Of a DNA stretch of 64,000 nucleotides, positions 17,990 through 27,707 are shown one piece after another. Numbering within the stretch: position 1 is the stretch's first letter; every line of letters begins with the position of its first letter. The position numbers were made by a program, and so were the translations under genes. Under the pieces are notes generated by a model. That model did no database searches and was not told where the DNA came from. It saw only the letters and a program-made list of their open reading frames with translations. Source of the stretch: Saliniramus fredricksonii (GTDB lineage: Bacteria > Pseudomonadota > Alphaproteobacteria > Rhizobiales > Beijerinckiaceae); assembly GCF_900094735.1 (NCBI RefSeq), contig NZ_FMBM01000002.1, positions 1,860,001 through 1,924,000 of the forward strand. The letters are read 5' to 3'.

Positions 17990-20734
17990 GTGGTCGCGAC
18001 GAAGACGCGTAAACATGAGACGCAGAGCCAGGAGGCGCCCGCAGGTCCGCCTGTGGCGAGCGTCGCGCCCGAACGTGTCACGCCGATGATGGCGCAATAT
18101 ATCGAGATCAAGGCGGCCAATCCGGATTCGCTGCTGTTCTATCGCATGGGCGATTTCTACGAGCTCTTCTTCGAGGATGCCGAGATCGCCTCGCGCGCGC
18201 TCGGCATCGTGCTGACGAAGCGCGGCAAGCATCGCGGGGAGGATATCCCGATGTGCGGCGTGCCGGTCGAGCGCGCCGATGATTACCTCCAGCGCCTGAT
18301 CGGGCTGGGCCACCGCGTCGCCGTCTGCGAGCAGATGGAGGATCCCGCCGAGGCGAAGAAGCGGGGCAACAAATCGGTGGTGCGCCGCGACGTGGTACGC
18401 CTCGTCACGCCCGGCACCATCACCGAGGAGAACCTGCTCGAACCCGGGCGCGCCAATCTCCTGCTCGCCATCGGCAGACGCCGCGCCGGCGATGATCACG
18501 CCCTTTACGGCCTCGCCGCAGTCGATATCTCGACGGGTCGCTTCAGCGTCGCCGAGACCGATGCCGCTGGCCTGCCCGGGGAGGTGGCGCGGCTCGATCC
18601 GCGCGAGATCGTGCTGGCCGATACCATCCTCGACGATCCGGCGCTCGCCGGCTTCTGGCGCGAGACGCAGATCCCGCTCTGCCCGCTCCCGCGCGACGGG
18701 CTCGACGCCACCTCCGCCGAGAACCGGCTGTGCGATCATTTCGGTGTCGCCACGCTGGATGCCTTCGGCGATTTCACCCGCGCCGAGATCATTGCGGCGG
18801 GCACGGCGCTTGCCTATGTCGCGCGCACCCAGATCGCCGCGCGCCCGGCGCTGGAGCCACCGCGCCGGGAAGCGGTGAGCGCGAGCCTCGCCATCGACGC
18901 CGCGACACGGGCCAATCTCGAACTCACCCGCACCCTCGCCGGCGAGCGCGCCGGCTCGCTCCTCGCCACCATCGACATGACCGTCACCCCCGGCGGCGGG
19001 CGGCTCCTCGCCGAGCGCCTTGCCGGCCCCTCCACTGATCTCACGGAGATCGGCGCGCGGCTCGACGCACTCGATTTCCTGGTGGACGACCCCGCCCTGC
19101 GCGAGCGCCTGCGCGGCGCACTCGCCGGAGCACCCGATATCACCCGGGCGCTCTCGCGGCTGGCGCTGGATCGCGGCGGGCCGCGAGACCTCGCCACGAT
19201 CCGCGACGGGCTGATCGCCGCGCGCGCCATCGCCGCCCTGCTCGACGCCACGCCGGCTCCGGCCTACAGCCTGCCCGAGGCGCTGGCCGCGTCCCGCGCC
19301 GCGCTGGATACCGTGGATAAAAGCCTTTCCGATACCCTCGCGGCAGCACTCGTGGAGGATCCCCCGCTCGCACGCCGCGATGGCGGCTTCATCCGCGAGG
19401 GGCGCGATGCCGGCCTCGACGAGGCGCGTGTGCTGCAAGGCGATTCGCGCCGCTTCATCGCCGGATTGCAGGGCCGCTATGCCGAGGAGACCGAGTGCCG
19501 GACCTTGCGCATCAAGCACAACAACATGCTCGGCTATTATGTCGAGGTGCCCCAGGCCACCGGCGAGGCCTGGCTGCGCAACGCCATGAAGGAGACCTTC
19601 ATCCACCGGCAATCCATGTCGGGGGCCATGCGCTTCACCACGGTGGAGCTCGGTGAGCTCGAAGCGCGCATCGCCGGCGCCGCCGAGCGCGCCCGCGCCA
19701 TCGAGACGGCGCTCTTCACCGAGCTCTCCAACCTCGTTGTGGCGCAGGCGCAAGGCATCAACGCCATCGCGCAGGCGCTCTCGGCGCTTGATGTCACGGC
19801 GGCCCTGGCGGAGCTCGCCGAGACGCGCGGCTGGACGCGCCCGATCGTCGATGACAGCCTCGCCTTCGCCATCGAAGGCGGGCGCCACCCGGTGGTGGAG
19901 GATGCGCTGGCCCGTGCCGGCGAGAGCTTCATCGCCAATGATGCCGATCTCTCCGGCGCCGATGCGGGGCATATCAGCGTCATTACCGGACCGAACATGG
20001 GCGGCAAATCCACCTATCTGCGCCAGAACGCGCTGATCGTGGTTCTCGCGCAGATGGGCGCGCGAGTGCCCGCGCGTCACGCGCATATCGGGCTGGTCGA
20101 CCGTTTGTTTTCGCGCGTGGGTGCAGCGGATGATCTCGCGCGGGGCCGCTCCACCTTCATGGTGGAGATGGTCGAGACCGCCGCGATCCTCAACCAGGCC
20201 AGCCGCCGCTCCCTCGTCATCCTCGACGAGATCGGGCGCGGCACCGCGACCTTCGACGGTCTCTCCATCGCCTGGGCGGCGATCGAGCATCTGCATGACG
20301 TCAATGGTTGCCGCGCCCTCTTCGCCACCCATTTCCACGAGCTCACGCGCCTCGCCGAGCGGCTGGCGCGTTTGTCGAACGTCACCCTCAAGGTGGCCGA
20401 GCACAAGGGCGAGGTGGTCTTCCTGCATGAGGTGGTGCCAGGCGCCGCTGACCGCTCATACGGGCTGCAGGTGGCGCGCCTCGCCGGTTTGCCCGCGCCG
20501 GTGATCGCGCGCGCACGCACCATCCTCGAAGAGTTGGAGCGCGCCGATCTCGAGAACCCCTCCACCGCCCGGTTCGACGACCTCCCCCTTTTCGCCGCAC
20601 CGGCGCGCCAGCCCCCGCCGCAAGTCGCGCCCGGGCCGGACCCGCTGCACGAAGCCCTCGCCGCGATCGATCCGGACGAGCTCAGCCCGCGCGAGGCGCT
20701 GGAGCGGCTTTATGCGTTGAAGAAACTGGTTTGA
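17990..20734 (+). CDS. mutS: DNA mismatch repair protein MutS
   Basis: MutS recognises base mismatches and small loops and recruits MutL. The N-terminal domain has the mismatch-wedge motif in [14 protein letters not shown], the connector and lever domains follow, and the C-terminal ABC-type ATPase has Walker [14 protein letters not shown], signature [14 protein letters not shown], and Walker [12 protein letters not shown], with ATHFHEL as the H-loop. There is no ATG near the N-terminus. The GTG at 17990, after GAGGGTGGC, gives 914 residues, the usual alphaproteobacterial length; the frame is open to a TTG at 17903 that lies inside a terminator-like hairpin. No neighbours belong to the same pathway. 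Confidence 0.93.
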   Translation: MVATKTRKHETQSQEAPAGPPVASVAPERVTPMMAQYIEIKAANPDSLLFYRMGDFYELFFEDAEIASRALGIVLTKRGKHRGEDIPMCGVPVERADDYLQRLIGLGHRVAVCEQMEDPAEAKKRGNKSVVRRDVVRLVTPGTITEENLLEPGRANLLLAIGRRRAGDDHALYGLAAVDISTGRFSVAETDAAGLPGEVARLDPREIVLADTILDDPALAGFWRETQIPLCPLPRDGLDATSAENRLCDHFGVATLDAFGDFTRAEIIAAGTALAYVARTQIAARPALEPPRREAVSASLAIDAATRANLELTRTLAGERAGSLLATIDMTVTPGGGRLLAERLAGPSTDLTEIGARLDALDFLVDDPALRERLRGALAGAPDITRALSRLALDRGGPRDLATIRDGLIAARAIAALLDATPAPAYSLPEALAASRAALDTVDKSLSDTLAAALVEDPPLARRDGGFIREGRDAGLDEARVLQGDSRRFIAGLQGRYAEETECRTLRIKHNNMLGYYVEVPQATGEAWLRNAMKETFIHRQSMSGAMRFTTVELGELEARIAGAAERARAIETALFTELSNLVVAQAQGINAIAQALSALDVTAALAELAETRGWTRPIVDDSLAFAIEGGRHPVVEDALARAGESFIANDADLSGADAGHISVITGPNMGGKSTYLRQNALIVVLAQMGARVPARHAHIGLVDRLFSRVGAADDLARGRSTFMVEMVETAAILNQASRRSLVILDEIGRGTATFDGLSIAWAAIEHLHDVNGCRALFATHFHELTRLAERLARLSNVTLKVAEHKGEVVFLHEVVPGAADRSYGLQVARLAGLPAPVIARARTILEELERADLENPSTARFDDLPLFAAPARQPPPQVAPGPDPLHEALAAIDPDELSPREALERLYALKKLV

Positions 20735-20743
20735 GGCCTCCCG

Positions 20744-21454
20744 TCAGCCCTCGTCCTTCGGCGGTCGAGACTGATCCTGTGCACCCGTCTCCGGCGCCGC
20801 ATGCGCCATCTGCCGCGCGGCCTCCTCGAAGGCGGCGCGCATCATCTGCATTTGCGTATCCTGCATTTCGCGCCCGAGCTGCATGAAACGCTCCCAGTGG
20901 CCGAACATCTCCGCGACCGCCTTCTCGCCCTCGCTCTTGGGCGGAGGCGCGGGTTCGGGCTCGACGCCGAACATGGCCGAGAACATCATCTCGTAGGGGT
21001 TATCCGACGCACGGTCACGCCGCGCATCAGACTGGCTGCGCATGCGTTCGCCCATGCCGCCCATCAGCGTTGCAGCCACGTAGGGCATCATCTGGGACAT
21101 GGTCTCGCGGGAGAGGCCGGCGAGTTTCGCGCTTTGATCGGAGAGATTGCGCGCGAGATCAGGCGAGCCGAACAGGGCGCCGAGCGCTTCCTCGCCGCGC
21201 CGGCGGGCATCCTGCGAATAGGCCTCCGCCGCGCTTTCGAAGAACGGCGCATAGGCGCCGCGCGCCATCGCCTCGGTGAGATCGCGCAGATGGTCCGGCT
21301 TCTCGCGCTGCTGCTGCAAGCCGAGCGCGAAGGCCGGCGCGAGGGCGGCCAGCGCCTTGCGCGTATCCTCGTGGCTCATGCCGAACTGCGCAGCGAAACT
21401 CTCGATCGCCGCCCCGCCCTGCGCGTTGCGCATGATCTCCGCGAAATTCAGCAT
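20744..21454 (-). CDS. DUF937-like protein
   Basis: A 236-residue soluble protein that begins MLNFAEIMRNAQGGAAIESFAAQFGMS, the N-terminal helix region of the DUF937 family, followed by helical repeats ending in KLAGLSRETMSQMMPYVAATLMGGMGER. The C-terminal third is Met/Gln-rich and charged (FMQLGREMQDTQMQMMRAAFEEA). Function unknown. GGGAGGACATC precedes the ATG at 21454. The frame continues upstream to 22177 but that part overlaps the decarboxylase leader and shows no family resemblance. Confidence 0.75.
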   Translation of the reverse strand: MLNFAEIMRNAQGGAAIESFAAQFGMSHEDTRKALAALAPAFALGLQQQREKPDHLRDLTEAMARGAYAPFFESAAEAYSQDARRRGEEALGALFGSPDLARNLSDQSAKLAGLSRETMSQMMPYVAATLMGGMGERMRSQSDARRDRASDNPYEMMFSAMFGVEPEPAPPPKSEGEKAVAEMFGHWERFMQLGREMQDTQMQMMRAAFEEAARQMAHAAPETGAQDQSRPPKDEG

Positions 21455-21594
21455 GATGTCCTCCCATACTGCGCCATAGATGCGCAAGACGAGCCTACGC
21501 CGACATCGGCGCGGGCGAAAGTGCAACGGACTCGGCGCTGCGTCGCGATGGTGCCGGGTGCGACGAAAAAACGACGCGCCAGATCCGATTTTTC

Positions 21595-21623
21595 TTGAAA
21601 TATCCGGGCGATGGCTGTACTGA
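21595..21623 (+). promoter_or_regulatory. Candidate promoter for the decarboxylase leader
   Basis: TTGAAA at 21595-21600 is followed, after about 15-17 bases, by the weak -10-like bases TGTACT/TACTGA at 21616-21623. It lies where composition is locally AT-rich and about 430 bases before the decarboxylase start. Position fits a long-leader transcript, but the -10 match is poor. Confidence 0.3.
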
Positions 21624-21629
21624 CCGCCT

Positions 21630-22050
21630 TGCCCAATTTCGCACGTGCCTGTGGTCGCGTGCCGGTCGGCGGAAGCGATCAGGTTGATCGCGACGCCCGC
21701 GAGCTTATCAGGCTCACGGAAAGCGACTGGTGCCGGAGGCAACCGGCCTGTGGTGTCGCAATACGACGCCCAGCGCGGCTTAAAGCAACGACGACACGGG
21801 CTTTTTTGGTCTCCGTCGGCCCTCCACAGGTCGGCAACCGAAGAGGCTTGTCTCATCATTGCCGCATGTGCGGATCGGATTTTTCCGTTCCAAACGAAGG
21901 CAGCACGACGGGTTCGACCCGCCCTACGCCGCTCATGTCTCCACAGCATGTCCGGCGTCGGCGCAGTCCGACCCCCGAGCTGGGTGGCCCGCAGCCACCT
22001 GAATTCTGGCCGTGACGGCACGACGCCGTCCGTCGAACCTTTGTCAGGAG
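21630..22050 (+). ncRNA. Candidate structured leader (speF-type) of the ornithine decarboxylase gene
   Basis: About 420 bases without a supported gene precede the decarboxylase. Rfam describes a long speF leader motif upstream of ornithine decarboxylase genes in alphaproteobacteria, and position and length fit. Hairpins that can be read here include GGTGGC (21983-21988) with GCCACC (21994-21999), and GACGGC (22014-22019) with GCCGTC (22025-22030), the latter just before the AGGAGGG ribosome binding site. I cannot check the motif's conserved bases from memory, so this rests on gene context and folding. Confidence 0.42.
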
Positions 22051-22056
22051 GGCGCC

Positions 22057-23205
22057 ATGACTGCGCGCATCCACGAATTTCTGCGCACCCGCGACGATGA
22101 CGGGCCGTGCCTCGTCGTCGATCGGGACGTCGTGCGCGACAACTACCTGCAATTCGCCCGCTCGCTGCCCGATACACGGGTGTTCTACGCGGTGAAGGCG
22201 AACCCGGCGCCGGAACTGCTTGCGCTTCTGGCCGAGCTCGGCTCGTGCTTCGACACGGCCTCCGTGCAGGAAATGAAGCTCGTGCTCGAAGCCGGCGCCA
22301 CGGCTGACCGGATCTCTTTCGGCAACACCATCAAGAAGGAGCGCGACATCGCACGCGCCCTCGAACTCGGTGTGCGCCTGTTCGCGGTGGATTGCGAGGC
22401 CGAGGTCGAGAAGATCGCCCGTGCGGCGGAGCTCACCGGTGCGCAGGATATCCGCGTCTTCTGTCGCATCCTGTGCGACGGCGCCGGCGCCGAATGGCCG
22501 CTTTCGCGCAAGTTCGGCTGCGCGCCGGAAATGGCGGTCGAGGTTCTGGAGCATGCCTGGAGGCATGGGCTCGACGCGTATGGCGTGTCCTTCCATGTCG
22601 GCTCACAGCAGGGGAATACCCAAGCCTGGGACCAGGCGCTGGCGGCCTCCGCCGCGATCTTCCGCGAATGCGCCGAACGTGGCATCCGCTTGTCCATGGT
22701 CAATCTCGGCGGCGGGTTTCCCACGCGCTATCTCAAGCAGATCCCGGCGGTCGAGGCTTATGGCCAGTCGATCTTCGAGGCACTTTCGCGGCATTTCGGA
22801 AACCGCATTCCCGAGACCATCATCGAGCCGGGTCGCGGCATGGTCGGCAATGCCGGCGTGATCGAGGCGGAAGTGGTGCTGGTCTCGAGGAAGAGCCGTG
22901 CGGAAGACGAAATCCGCTGGGTCTATCTCGATATCGGCAAGTTCGGCGGTCTCGCCGAGACCATGGACGAGGCGATCCGCTATGCCATCCGCACGCCGCA
23001 TGACGGTGAGGCGTCCACGCCCTGCGTGCTCGCCGGCCCGACCTGCGATTCGGCGGATGTGATGTATGAGCGCATTCCCTATGACCTGCCGGTCTCACTT
23101 TCGATCGGCGACAAGGTGCTGATCGAGGGCACGGGCGCCTATACCTCGACCTATGCCGCCGTCGCCTTCAACGGCTTCCCGCCACTGAAGAGCTACGTGA
23201 TCTGA
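22057..23205 (+). CDS. Fold-type III ornithine/lysine decarboxylase
   Basis: A 382-residue PLP enzyme of the alanine-racemase-like (group IV) decarboxylase family. The PLP lysine is Lys48 in FYAVKANP; LGGGFPTRY forms the phosphate-binding glycine loop, EPGRGMVGNAG the next loop, and GPTCDSADV supplies the active-site cysteine and aspartate at the dimer interface. It makes putrescine from ornithine or cadaverine from lysine; the sequence alone does not decide which. AGGAGGGCGCC precedes the ATG at 22057. The long structured leader suggests post-transcriptional control. Confidence 0.88.
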   Translation: MTARIHEFLRTRDDDGPCLVVDRDVVRDNYLQFARSLPDTRVFYAVKANPAPELLALLAELGSCFDTASVQEMKLVLEAGATADRISFGNTIKKERDIARALELGVRLFAVDCEAEVEKIARAAELTGAQDIRVFCRILCDGAGAEWPLSRKFGCAPEMAVEVLEHAWRHGLDAYGVSFHVGSQQGNTQAWDQALAASAAIFRECAERGIRLSMVNLGGGFPTRYLKQIPAVEAYGQSIFEALSRHFGNRIPETIIEPGRGMVGNAGVIEAEVVLVSRKSRAEDEIRWVYLDIGKFGGLAETMDEAIRYAIRTPHDGEASTPCVLAGPTCDSADVMYERIPYDLPVSLSIGDKVLIEGTGAYTSTYAAVAFNGFPPLKSYVI

Positions 23206-23252
23206 GCGCGCGATCATGCATGCGGGGCCCCGGAGAGGGTCCCGCATCACCC

Positions 23253-23738
23253 TCACCCGTTCCCGCTTTCCGCCAGCATTCCCGCGAGCACCTTGCGCAA
23301 GGATGTCGGGATCCGGGCGGGCCTGCCGTCGCGGATACAGGCGACGACGACCCGGACGCCGACGAGCAACGCCCCCGCACGCATCACCGCCTGATCCATG
23401 GTCAGCGAGGCCCCGCCCGTCTCGATGATGCGCGTCTCGATGTCGAGCACGTCATCCATCAGCGCCGGGCGGCTGAAATCGATCTCCATGCGCCGCACGG
23501 CGAAGGCGAGCCCGCCCTCCTCACGATGCAGGCGCGACTGGTCGATGCCGAGAAGGCGCAGGCAATCGCTGCGCCCGCGCTCGCAATAGCGCAGATAATT
23601 GGCGTGATAGACGATCCCGGAGAAATCCGTGTCCTCGTAATAGACCCGCAGCCGAAGCCGATGGACGCCGTTCGCGATCACACCGGCGAGGGCGTGATCC
23701 GGGCTTGCGCGGAGCGTCGTGTCCGGGGTTTCGCGCAT
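23253..23738 (-). CDS. ybgC: YbgC-type acyl-CoA thioesterase
   Basis: A hotdog-fold thioesterase of about 161 residues. The catalytic aspartate lies in RVYYEDTDFSGIVYHANYLRYCERGR, the hallmark of the 4-hydroxybenzoyl-CoA thioesterase/YbgC family. YbgC hydrolyses short acyl-CoA or acyl-ACP and is usually the first gene of the tol-pal operon; here tolQ is not adjacent, so the gene has been separated from that operon. Start is uncertain: the ATG at 23738 has AAGGA seven bases upstream, while ATGs at 23759 and 23786 are also in frame. Confidence 0.85.
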   Translation of the reverse strand: MRETPDTTLRASPDHALAGVIANGVHRLRLRVYYEDTDFSGIVYHANYLRYCERGRSDCLRLLGIDQSRLHREEGGLAFAVRRMEIDFSRPALMDDVLDIETRIIETGGASLTMDQAVMRAGALLVGVRVVVACIRDGRPARIPTSLRKVLAGMLAESGNG

Positions 23739-23898
23739 TACGGGGTCCTTGTCTTGCATGCCTGAGCATGGCGCTGCTGCGGGCAATCGCCGCGACCGGA
23801 GTGCTTTCGCCCAGAAATAACCGTGTTACCATGAAAGAGGAAGCGTTAGACTGAGGTCGGATCGGTCGAAAGGCCGTGCGCGCCCGACGAGAAACGAG

Positions 23899-26511
23899 AT
23901 GCAGGGACGCCGTATGCGACTTCTCCCGCAAGGGCTGCGAGCCCTGTTTCACCGCTTTCGGCCAGAGAACCCGCCAGAGCCAGACGCTGATCCGGTGGTA
24001 CAGCAGCGCCGCCTGCGCACGCGGCTCGACCGCCTCGTCGGACGGGCGCGCGCAACGCTTGCCATCGAGTTGCTCTGGCCGCGCCTCTGGCTACCGCTTT
24101 CCGTCATCGCCGCCTTCCTGACCCTGGCCTGGCTCGGCCTGTTCCAGCAGATACCGACCCTGGCGCGAATCGCCGTGGTCGCTATCGTGGCCATCGCCTT
24201 CATCGCCTCCTGCATCCCCGCGATCAGCGCGCTGGTGCGGGTTCTGCGCGGCGCGCCCGGTCGCGCGGCGGCGCTGGCGCGGCTCGAGCGTGATTCGCGG
24301 CTCGAACACGGGCCGGCGCGCACCCTCGACGATTCCCTCGCCCTCGGTGATCGCGATCCCGCCGCCATGGCACTTTGGGAGATCCATCGCCGCCGCGCAG
24401 CAAACGCCCTTGCGGGCATGCGCCTCGACGCTCCCGATCCGGCCATGCCGCAACGCGACCGCTACGCATTGCGCGCCGTGCCCGTGCTCGCCGTCGTCGC
24501 CAGCGCCTTCGTCGCCGGTCCGGAGATCGGCGCACGGCTGAACGCCGCTTTCGACTGGCGCGCCCCGACGGCGCAAGCACCCGCCATGCGCATCGACGGC
24601 TGGATCGACCCGCCCGGCTATACCGACATCGCCCCGCTGATGCTCGATTTCAACCGTGAGGCGCAGCATTTGCGCGTGCCGCAGGATTCGGTCATCGTGA
24701 TTCGGGTGGCAGGGGAAGCGCCCCCGCGCATCGCCGCCGTGACCGGGCTCGACGCCCTCGACGGCGCCGGTCGCGAGGCCGGCGAAGGCCTGAACGAGCA
24801 ACGCTTTCGCATTCACGCAGATGCGCAGCTCGAAATCGGCTCCGAAACCGCTCCCGCGCACCGCCTGAGCATCACCGCGATCCCGGATGTCCCGCCGGAG
24901 ATCAGCTTTGACGGATCGCCGGAAGTGCAGGCGCGAGGCGCTTTCACCCTCGCCTACGCGCTGCAGGATGATTACGGCGTTGCGCAAGCGCGCGCCCTCG
25001 TCGCCCTCCCGCCGGAGCGCGACGCGCATACCCCGCTCGTCCCGCCGCCGGACCTGTCCCTTTCGCTCGGGCGCAGCGGTGAAGAGGGCATCGCCTCGAC
25101 GAATTTCGACCGCACCGATCACCCCTGGGCGGGTGCGCGGGTGACCCTCCAGCTCGAAGCGCGCGACGATGCCGGGCAAACCGGCTATTCCGAGGTCATC
25201 GATTTCACCTTGCCGCAACGCCCCTTCAACGATCCACTGGCACGCGCGCTCGTCGAGCAGCGGCGCAACCTCGTTCTCGAACCCGCACATCGCCACAGGG
25301 TGCTCGGCGCCCTTGAAGCGCTGATGATCGCGCCGGAGCGTTTCGAGATTCCCTGGGGCGTCTGGCTCGGCCTGCGCAGCGCCACGAACCGGCTCGCCCA
25401 GGCGCGCAGCGACGCGGATCTCGTCGCCATCGCCGACTGGCTCTGGGCGATGGCACTCGATATCGAGGATGGCGGCATGTCCGATGCCGAGCAGGCCCTG
25501 CGCGCCGCGCAGGAGCGTCTGCAACAGGCCATGGACGAGGGCGCGAGCGAGGAAGAACTCGCTCAACTGATGGCGGAACTGCGCGAGGCGATGGACGCCT
25601 ATATGCGCGAACTCGCGCGCACAATGATGGACGAATCCGACAATGCCGAAGCGCCGCGCATGCCGTCGGGCGAGCAGCAGACGATCACCGAGCAGGATCT
25701 GCAGGACATGATGGACGCCATGCAGGACGTAATGCAGCGCGGCGACATGGCCGAGGCGCAGCGCCTGATGGATGAACTGCGCAACATCATGCAGAACCTC
25801 CAGACCGCCCAGCGCGGCGACATGTCCTCCGATCCGCATACCCGTGAACTGAACCGCCAGCTCGACGAGCTCGACGCCATCACCCGCGAGCAGCAGCAAC
25901 TGCGCGACGAGACTTTCGGCGACGCGCAGCGCCAGCGCCGCGGTGAACAGGCGCAACGCGATCAGGGCGAGGAAGACGGCGAAGGCGACCTCTCCGAGCA
26001 GCAACAGGCCTTGCGCGACCGTCTGCAGGAATTGCAGGAGCGCATGCGCGAACTCGGCATGCAGGGCGAGCAGGGTCTCGACAATGCCGAGGGCGCGATG
26101 GGCGAGGCGGAAAGCGCCCTCGGCGAGGGCAGCCCTGACGATGCCGTCGATGCGCAGGGGCGCGCCCTCGAAGGCCTGCAACAGGGTCTCCAGGGCATGG
26201 CTGATCAGATGCAGCAAATGTTCGGCGAGGGTCAGGGCGAAGGCGGCGGCCAGCCGGGCGAGATGCGCGGTGAAGGCAGTGAAGGGCGTATGGGGCGGAT
26301 GGAGGGGCGCGAAGGCCGCGATACCGATCCGCTGGGCCGCCCGACCCGTGACCAGGGACGTTTCGAGAGCGATGTCCGCGTGCCCGGCGCCGATGAGAGC
26401 CCCGCGCGGCGTGCTCGCCGCATTCTCGAAGAGTTGCGCGACCGTCTGGCCGATCCCGGCCTTCCGGGAGAAGAACGCGACTATTTCGAGCGGCTGCTGC
26501 GCCGCGACTGA
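23899..26511 (+). CDS. TIGR02302/DUF4175 family membrane protein
   Basis: An 870-residue protein of a family nearly confined to alphaproteobacteria. The N-terminus has two hydrophobic segments (about residues 56-80 and 92-115), with a third near 195-210. A large periplasmic-looking region follows, then from about 500 to 790 a Met/Gln/Glu-rich helical segment with repeated patterns such as DMMDAMQDVMQRGDM and RLMDELRNIMQNL, probably a long coiled coil. The C-terminus is Gly/Glu-rich and ends RRILEELRDRLADPGLP. Function is not established. An alternative start is the ATG at 23914. Confidence 0.82.
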   Translation: MQGRRMRLLPQGLRALFHRFRPENPPEPDADPVVQQRRLRTRLDRLVGRARATLAIELLWPRLWLPLSVIAAFLTLAWLGLFQQIPTLARIAVVAIVAIAFIASCIPAISALVRVLRGAPGRAAALARLERDSRLEHGPARTLDDSLALGDRDPAAMALWEIHRRRAANALAGMRLDAPDPAMPQRDRYALRAVPVLAVVASAFVAGPEIGARLNAAFDWRAPTAQAPAMRIDGWIDPPGYTDIAPLMLDFNREAQHLRVPQDSVIVIRVAGEAPPRIAAVTGLDALDGAGREAGEGLNEQRFRIHADAQLEIGSETAPAHRLSITAIPDVPPEISFDGSPEVQARGAFTLAYALQDDYGVAQARALVALPPERDAHTPLVPPPDLSLSLGRSGEEGIASTNFDRTDHPWAGARVTLQLEARDDAGQTGYSEVIDFTLPQRPFNDPLARALVEQRRNLVLEPAHRHRVLGALEALMIAPERFEIPWGVWLGLRSATNRLAQARSDADLVAIADWLWAMALDIEDGGMSDAEQALRAAQERLQQAMDEGASEEELAQLMAELREAMDAYMRELARTMMDESDNAEAPRMPSGEQQTITEQDLQDMMDAMQDVMQRGDMAEAQRLMDELRNIMQNLQTAQRGDMSSDPHTRELNRQLDELDAITREQQQLRDETFGDAQRQRRGEQAQRDQGEEDGEGDLSEQQQALRDRLQELQERMRELGMQGEQGLDNAEGAMGEAESALGEGSPDDAVDAQGRALEGLQQGLQGMADQMQQMFGEGQGEGGGQPGEMRGEGSEGRMGRMEGREGRDTDPLGRPTRDQGRFESDVRVPGADESPARRARRILEELRDRLADPGLPGEERDYFERLLRRD

Positions 26512-26534
26512 TCAGCCCGCCAATCTCCGACACG

Positions 26535-26577
26535 AAAACGCCGCCGCGTCACCTTTGCGCAGCGGCGTTTCGGCTTT
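26535..26577. terminator. Bidirectional terminator between convergent genes
   Basis: AAACGCCGC (26536-26544) pairs with GCGGCGTTT (26562-26570) around a 17-base loop. The stem ends in A's on one side and T's on the other, so it can act for both the + strand TIGR02302 gene and the minus-strand bamE gene. Confidence 0.75.
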
Positions 26578-26588
26578 CGGCAAATCGA

Positions 26589-27029
26589 TCAGCGCAGCGG
26601 ATTGAAGCCGACCACACCCCGGAAGAGATTGGCGAGGAAGCTCTGCTCCTGCCCGCCCGTGGGCGTCGTGCGCGAAATGAAATCGAAGATTTGACCATCT
26701 TCCAGCCCGTAGAGCGCCACACGCTCCACACGCAGGTTGGGCGTGAAATAAACCGCCGTGACCTGCTGCTCGACGATTTCCTGCTTCTGGAAGGCGAATT
26801 GCTGCCGCGCAGTCTGGCTGACGTAATACCAGGACTGGTTTCCGACGGTAGACACCGTCGAAGGCGTGCCCAGCGTCTCCAGCACCTGCTCGGCGGACAT
26901 GCCGGGCTCTACACTTTCCAGAGCCTCTTCATCAACTATATAGCCGCGCTGGAACGTTTCACCCTGCATGCAGGCCGAGGTGAGGCCTGCGATCAGAATG
27001 ACGGCGGCAAGGCGGGTGATCATCTTCAT
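26589..27029 (-). CDS. bamE: BamE (SmpA/OmlA) outer-membrane assembly lipoprotein
   Basis: A 146-residue lipoprotein. The signal peptide MKMITRLAAVILIAGLTSAC ends with a lipobox whose Cys20 is lipidated. The mature part is an OmlA domain: RGYIVDEEALESVEPGMSAEQVLETLGTPS, then SWYYVSQT and VYFTPNLRVERVALYGL, ending with the GFNPLR tail typical of alphaproteobacterial BamE. It belongs to the BAM complex that inserts beta-barrel proteins. The start at 27029 follows GGAAGCG. It is divergent from the bc1 chaperone gene; that pairing is common in Rhizobiales. Confidence 0.9.
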   Translation of the reverse strand: MKMITRLAAVILIAGLTSACMQGETFQRGYIVDEEALESVEPGMSAEQVLETLGTPSTVSTVGNQSWYYVSQTARQQFAFQKQEIVEQQVTAVYFTPNLRVERVALYGLEDGQIFDFISRTTPTGGQEQSFLANLFRGVVGFNPLR

Positions 27030-27155
27030 GGCGACTCGCTTCCGGCGCTGGTCCGTTCGAACTGCGGCTTCGGGGAACTTGCGCCCGGCCGGGTGAATGG
27101 CGTAACCCGACTGGAATCTTTTGACAAGGGCGTGCGCGCCCGGAAAGCTGAGGCG

Positions 27156-27707
27156 ATGATCTTCAACTGGTTTCGCAAGGACCGCGTCCAGGACCCGGTA
27201 CAGACGATGCTCACCCGCGTGATCGCCGCATCGCGCGCAGAACCGCTTTATACCGATCTCGGCGTGCCCGACACGCTGGAAGGCCGCTATGAAGCCGTCA
27301 TCCTGCACATGACGCTGATCCTGCGCCGCCTGCGGCATCTGCCGCCGCCGGCAGATGATTTCGCACAGGAATTCGTCGATGCCTTCTTCAAATGGCTCGA
27401 CATGTCCCTGCGGGACATGGGCGTCGGTGATCTCGCCGTGCCCAAGCGCATGAAGAAACTCGTCACGGCTTTCTACGGACGCGCCCGCAGCTACGGCAGC
27501 GCCCTCGACGACGGCGACCGCGCCGCGCTGGAGGATGCCCTCGACCGGAACGTCACGGAGCGCGGCGATCCGGCACAGGCGCTGGCTGCCTACATGATCG
27601 CGGCGGAAGCGGCTCTGGAAAAACAGGATTTCGCCACCCTGCTGCGCGATGGTCCCGATTACGCCACCGCCCTGCCTGCGGCGTCAGGAGATCACCATGG
27701 CGCGTGA
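27156..27707 (+). CDS. Ubiquinol-cytochrome c chaperone family protein (CBP3-like)
   Basis: A 183-residue protein of the ubiquinol-cytochrome c chaperone family. Typical blocks are WFRKDRVQDPVQTML, YTDLGVPDTLEGRYE, FVDAFFKWLDMSLRDMGVGDLAVPKRMKKL and FYGRARSYGSALD. In mitochondria the homologue CBP3 assists cytochrome b assembly. The ATG at 27156 gives the family N-terminus (MIFNWF). The downstream DUF177 gene starts inside its last 11 bases, so the two are coupled. Confidence 0.87.
   Translation: MIFNWFRKDRVQDPVQTMLTRVIAASRAEPLYTDLGVPDTLEGRYEAVILHMTLILRRLRHLPPPADDFAQEFVDAFFKWLDMSLRDMGVGDLAVPKRMKKLVTAFYGRARSYGSALDDGDRAALEDALDRNVTERGDPAQALAAYMIAAEAALEKQDFATLLRDGPDYATALPAASGDHHGA

Noticed and set aside
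17951-20428. 825-codon minus-strand open frame opposite mutS
   Set aside because: MutS motifs on the + strand are complete; the antisense product has no motif and skewed composition.
24091-26217. 708-codon minus-strand frame opposite TIGR02302
   Set aside because: Antisense shadow with no domain; the + strand product has membrane helices and a coiled coil.
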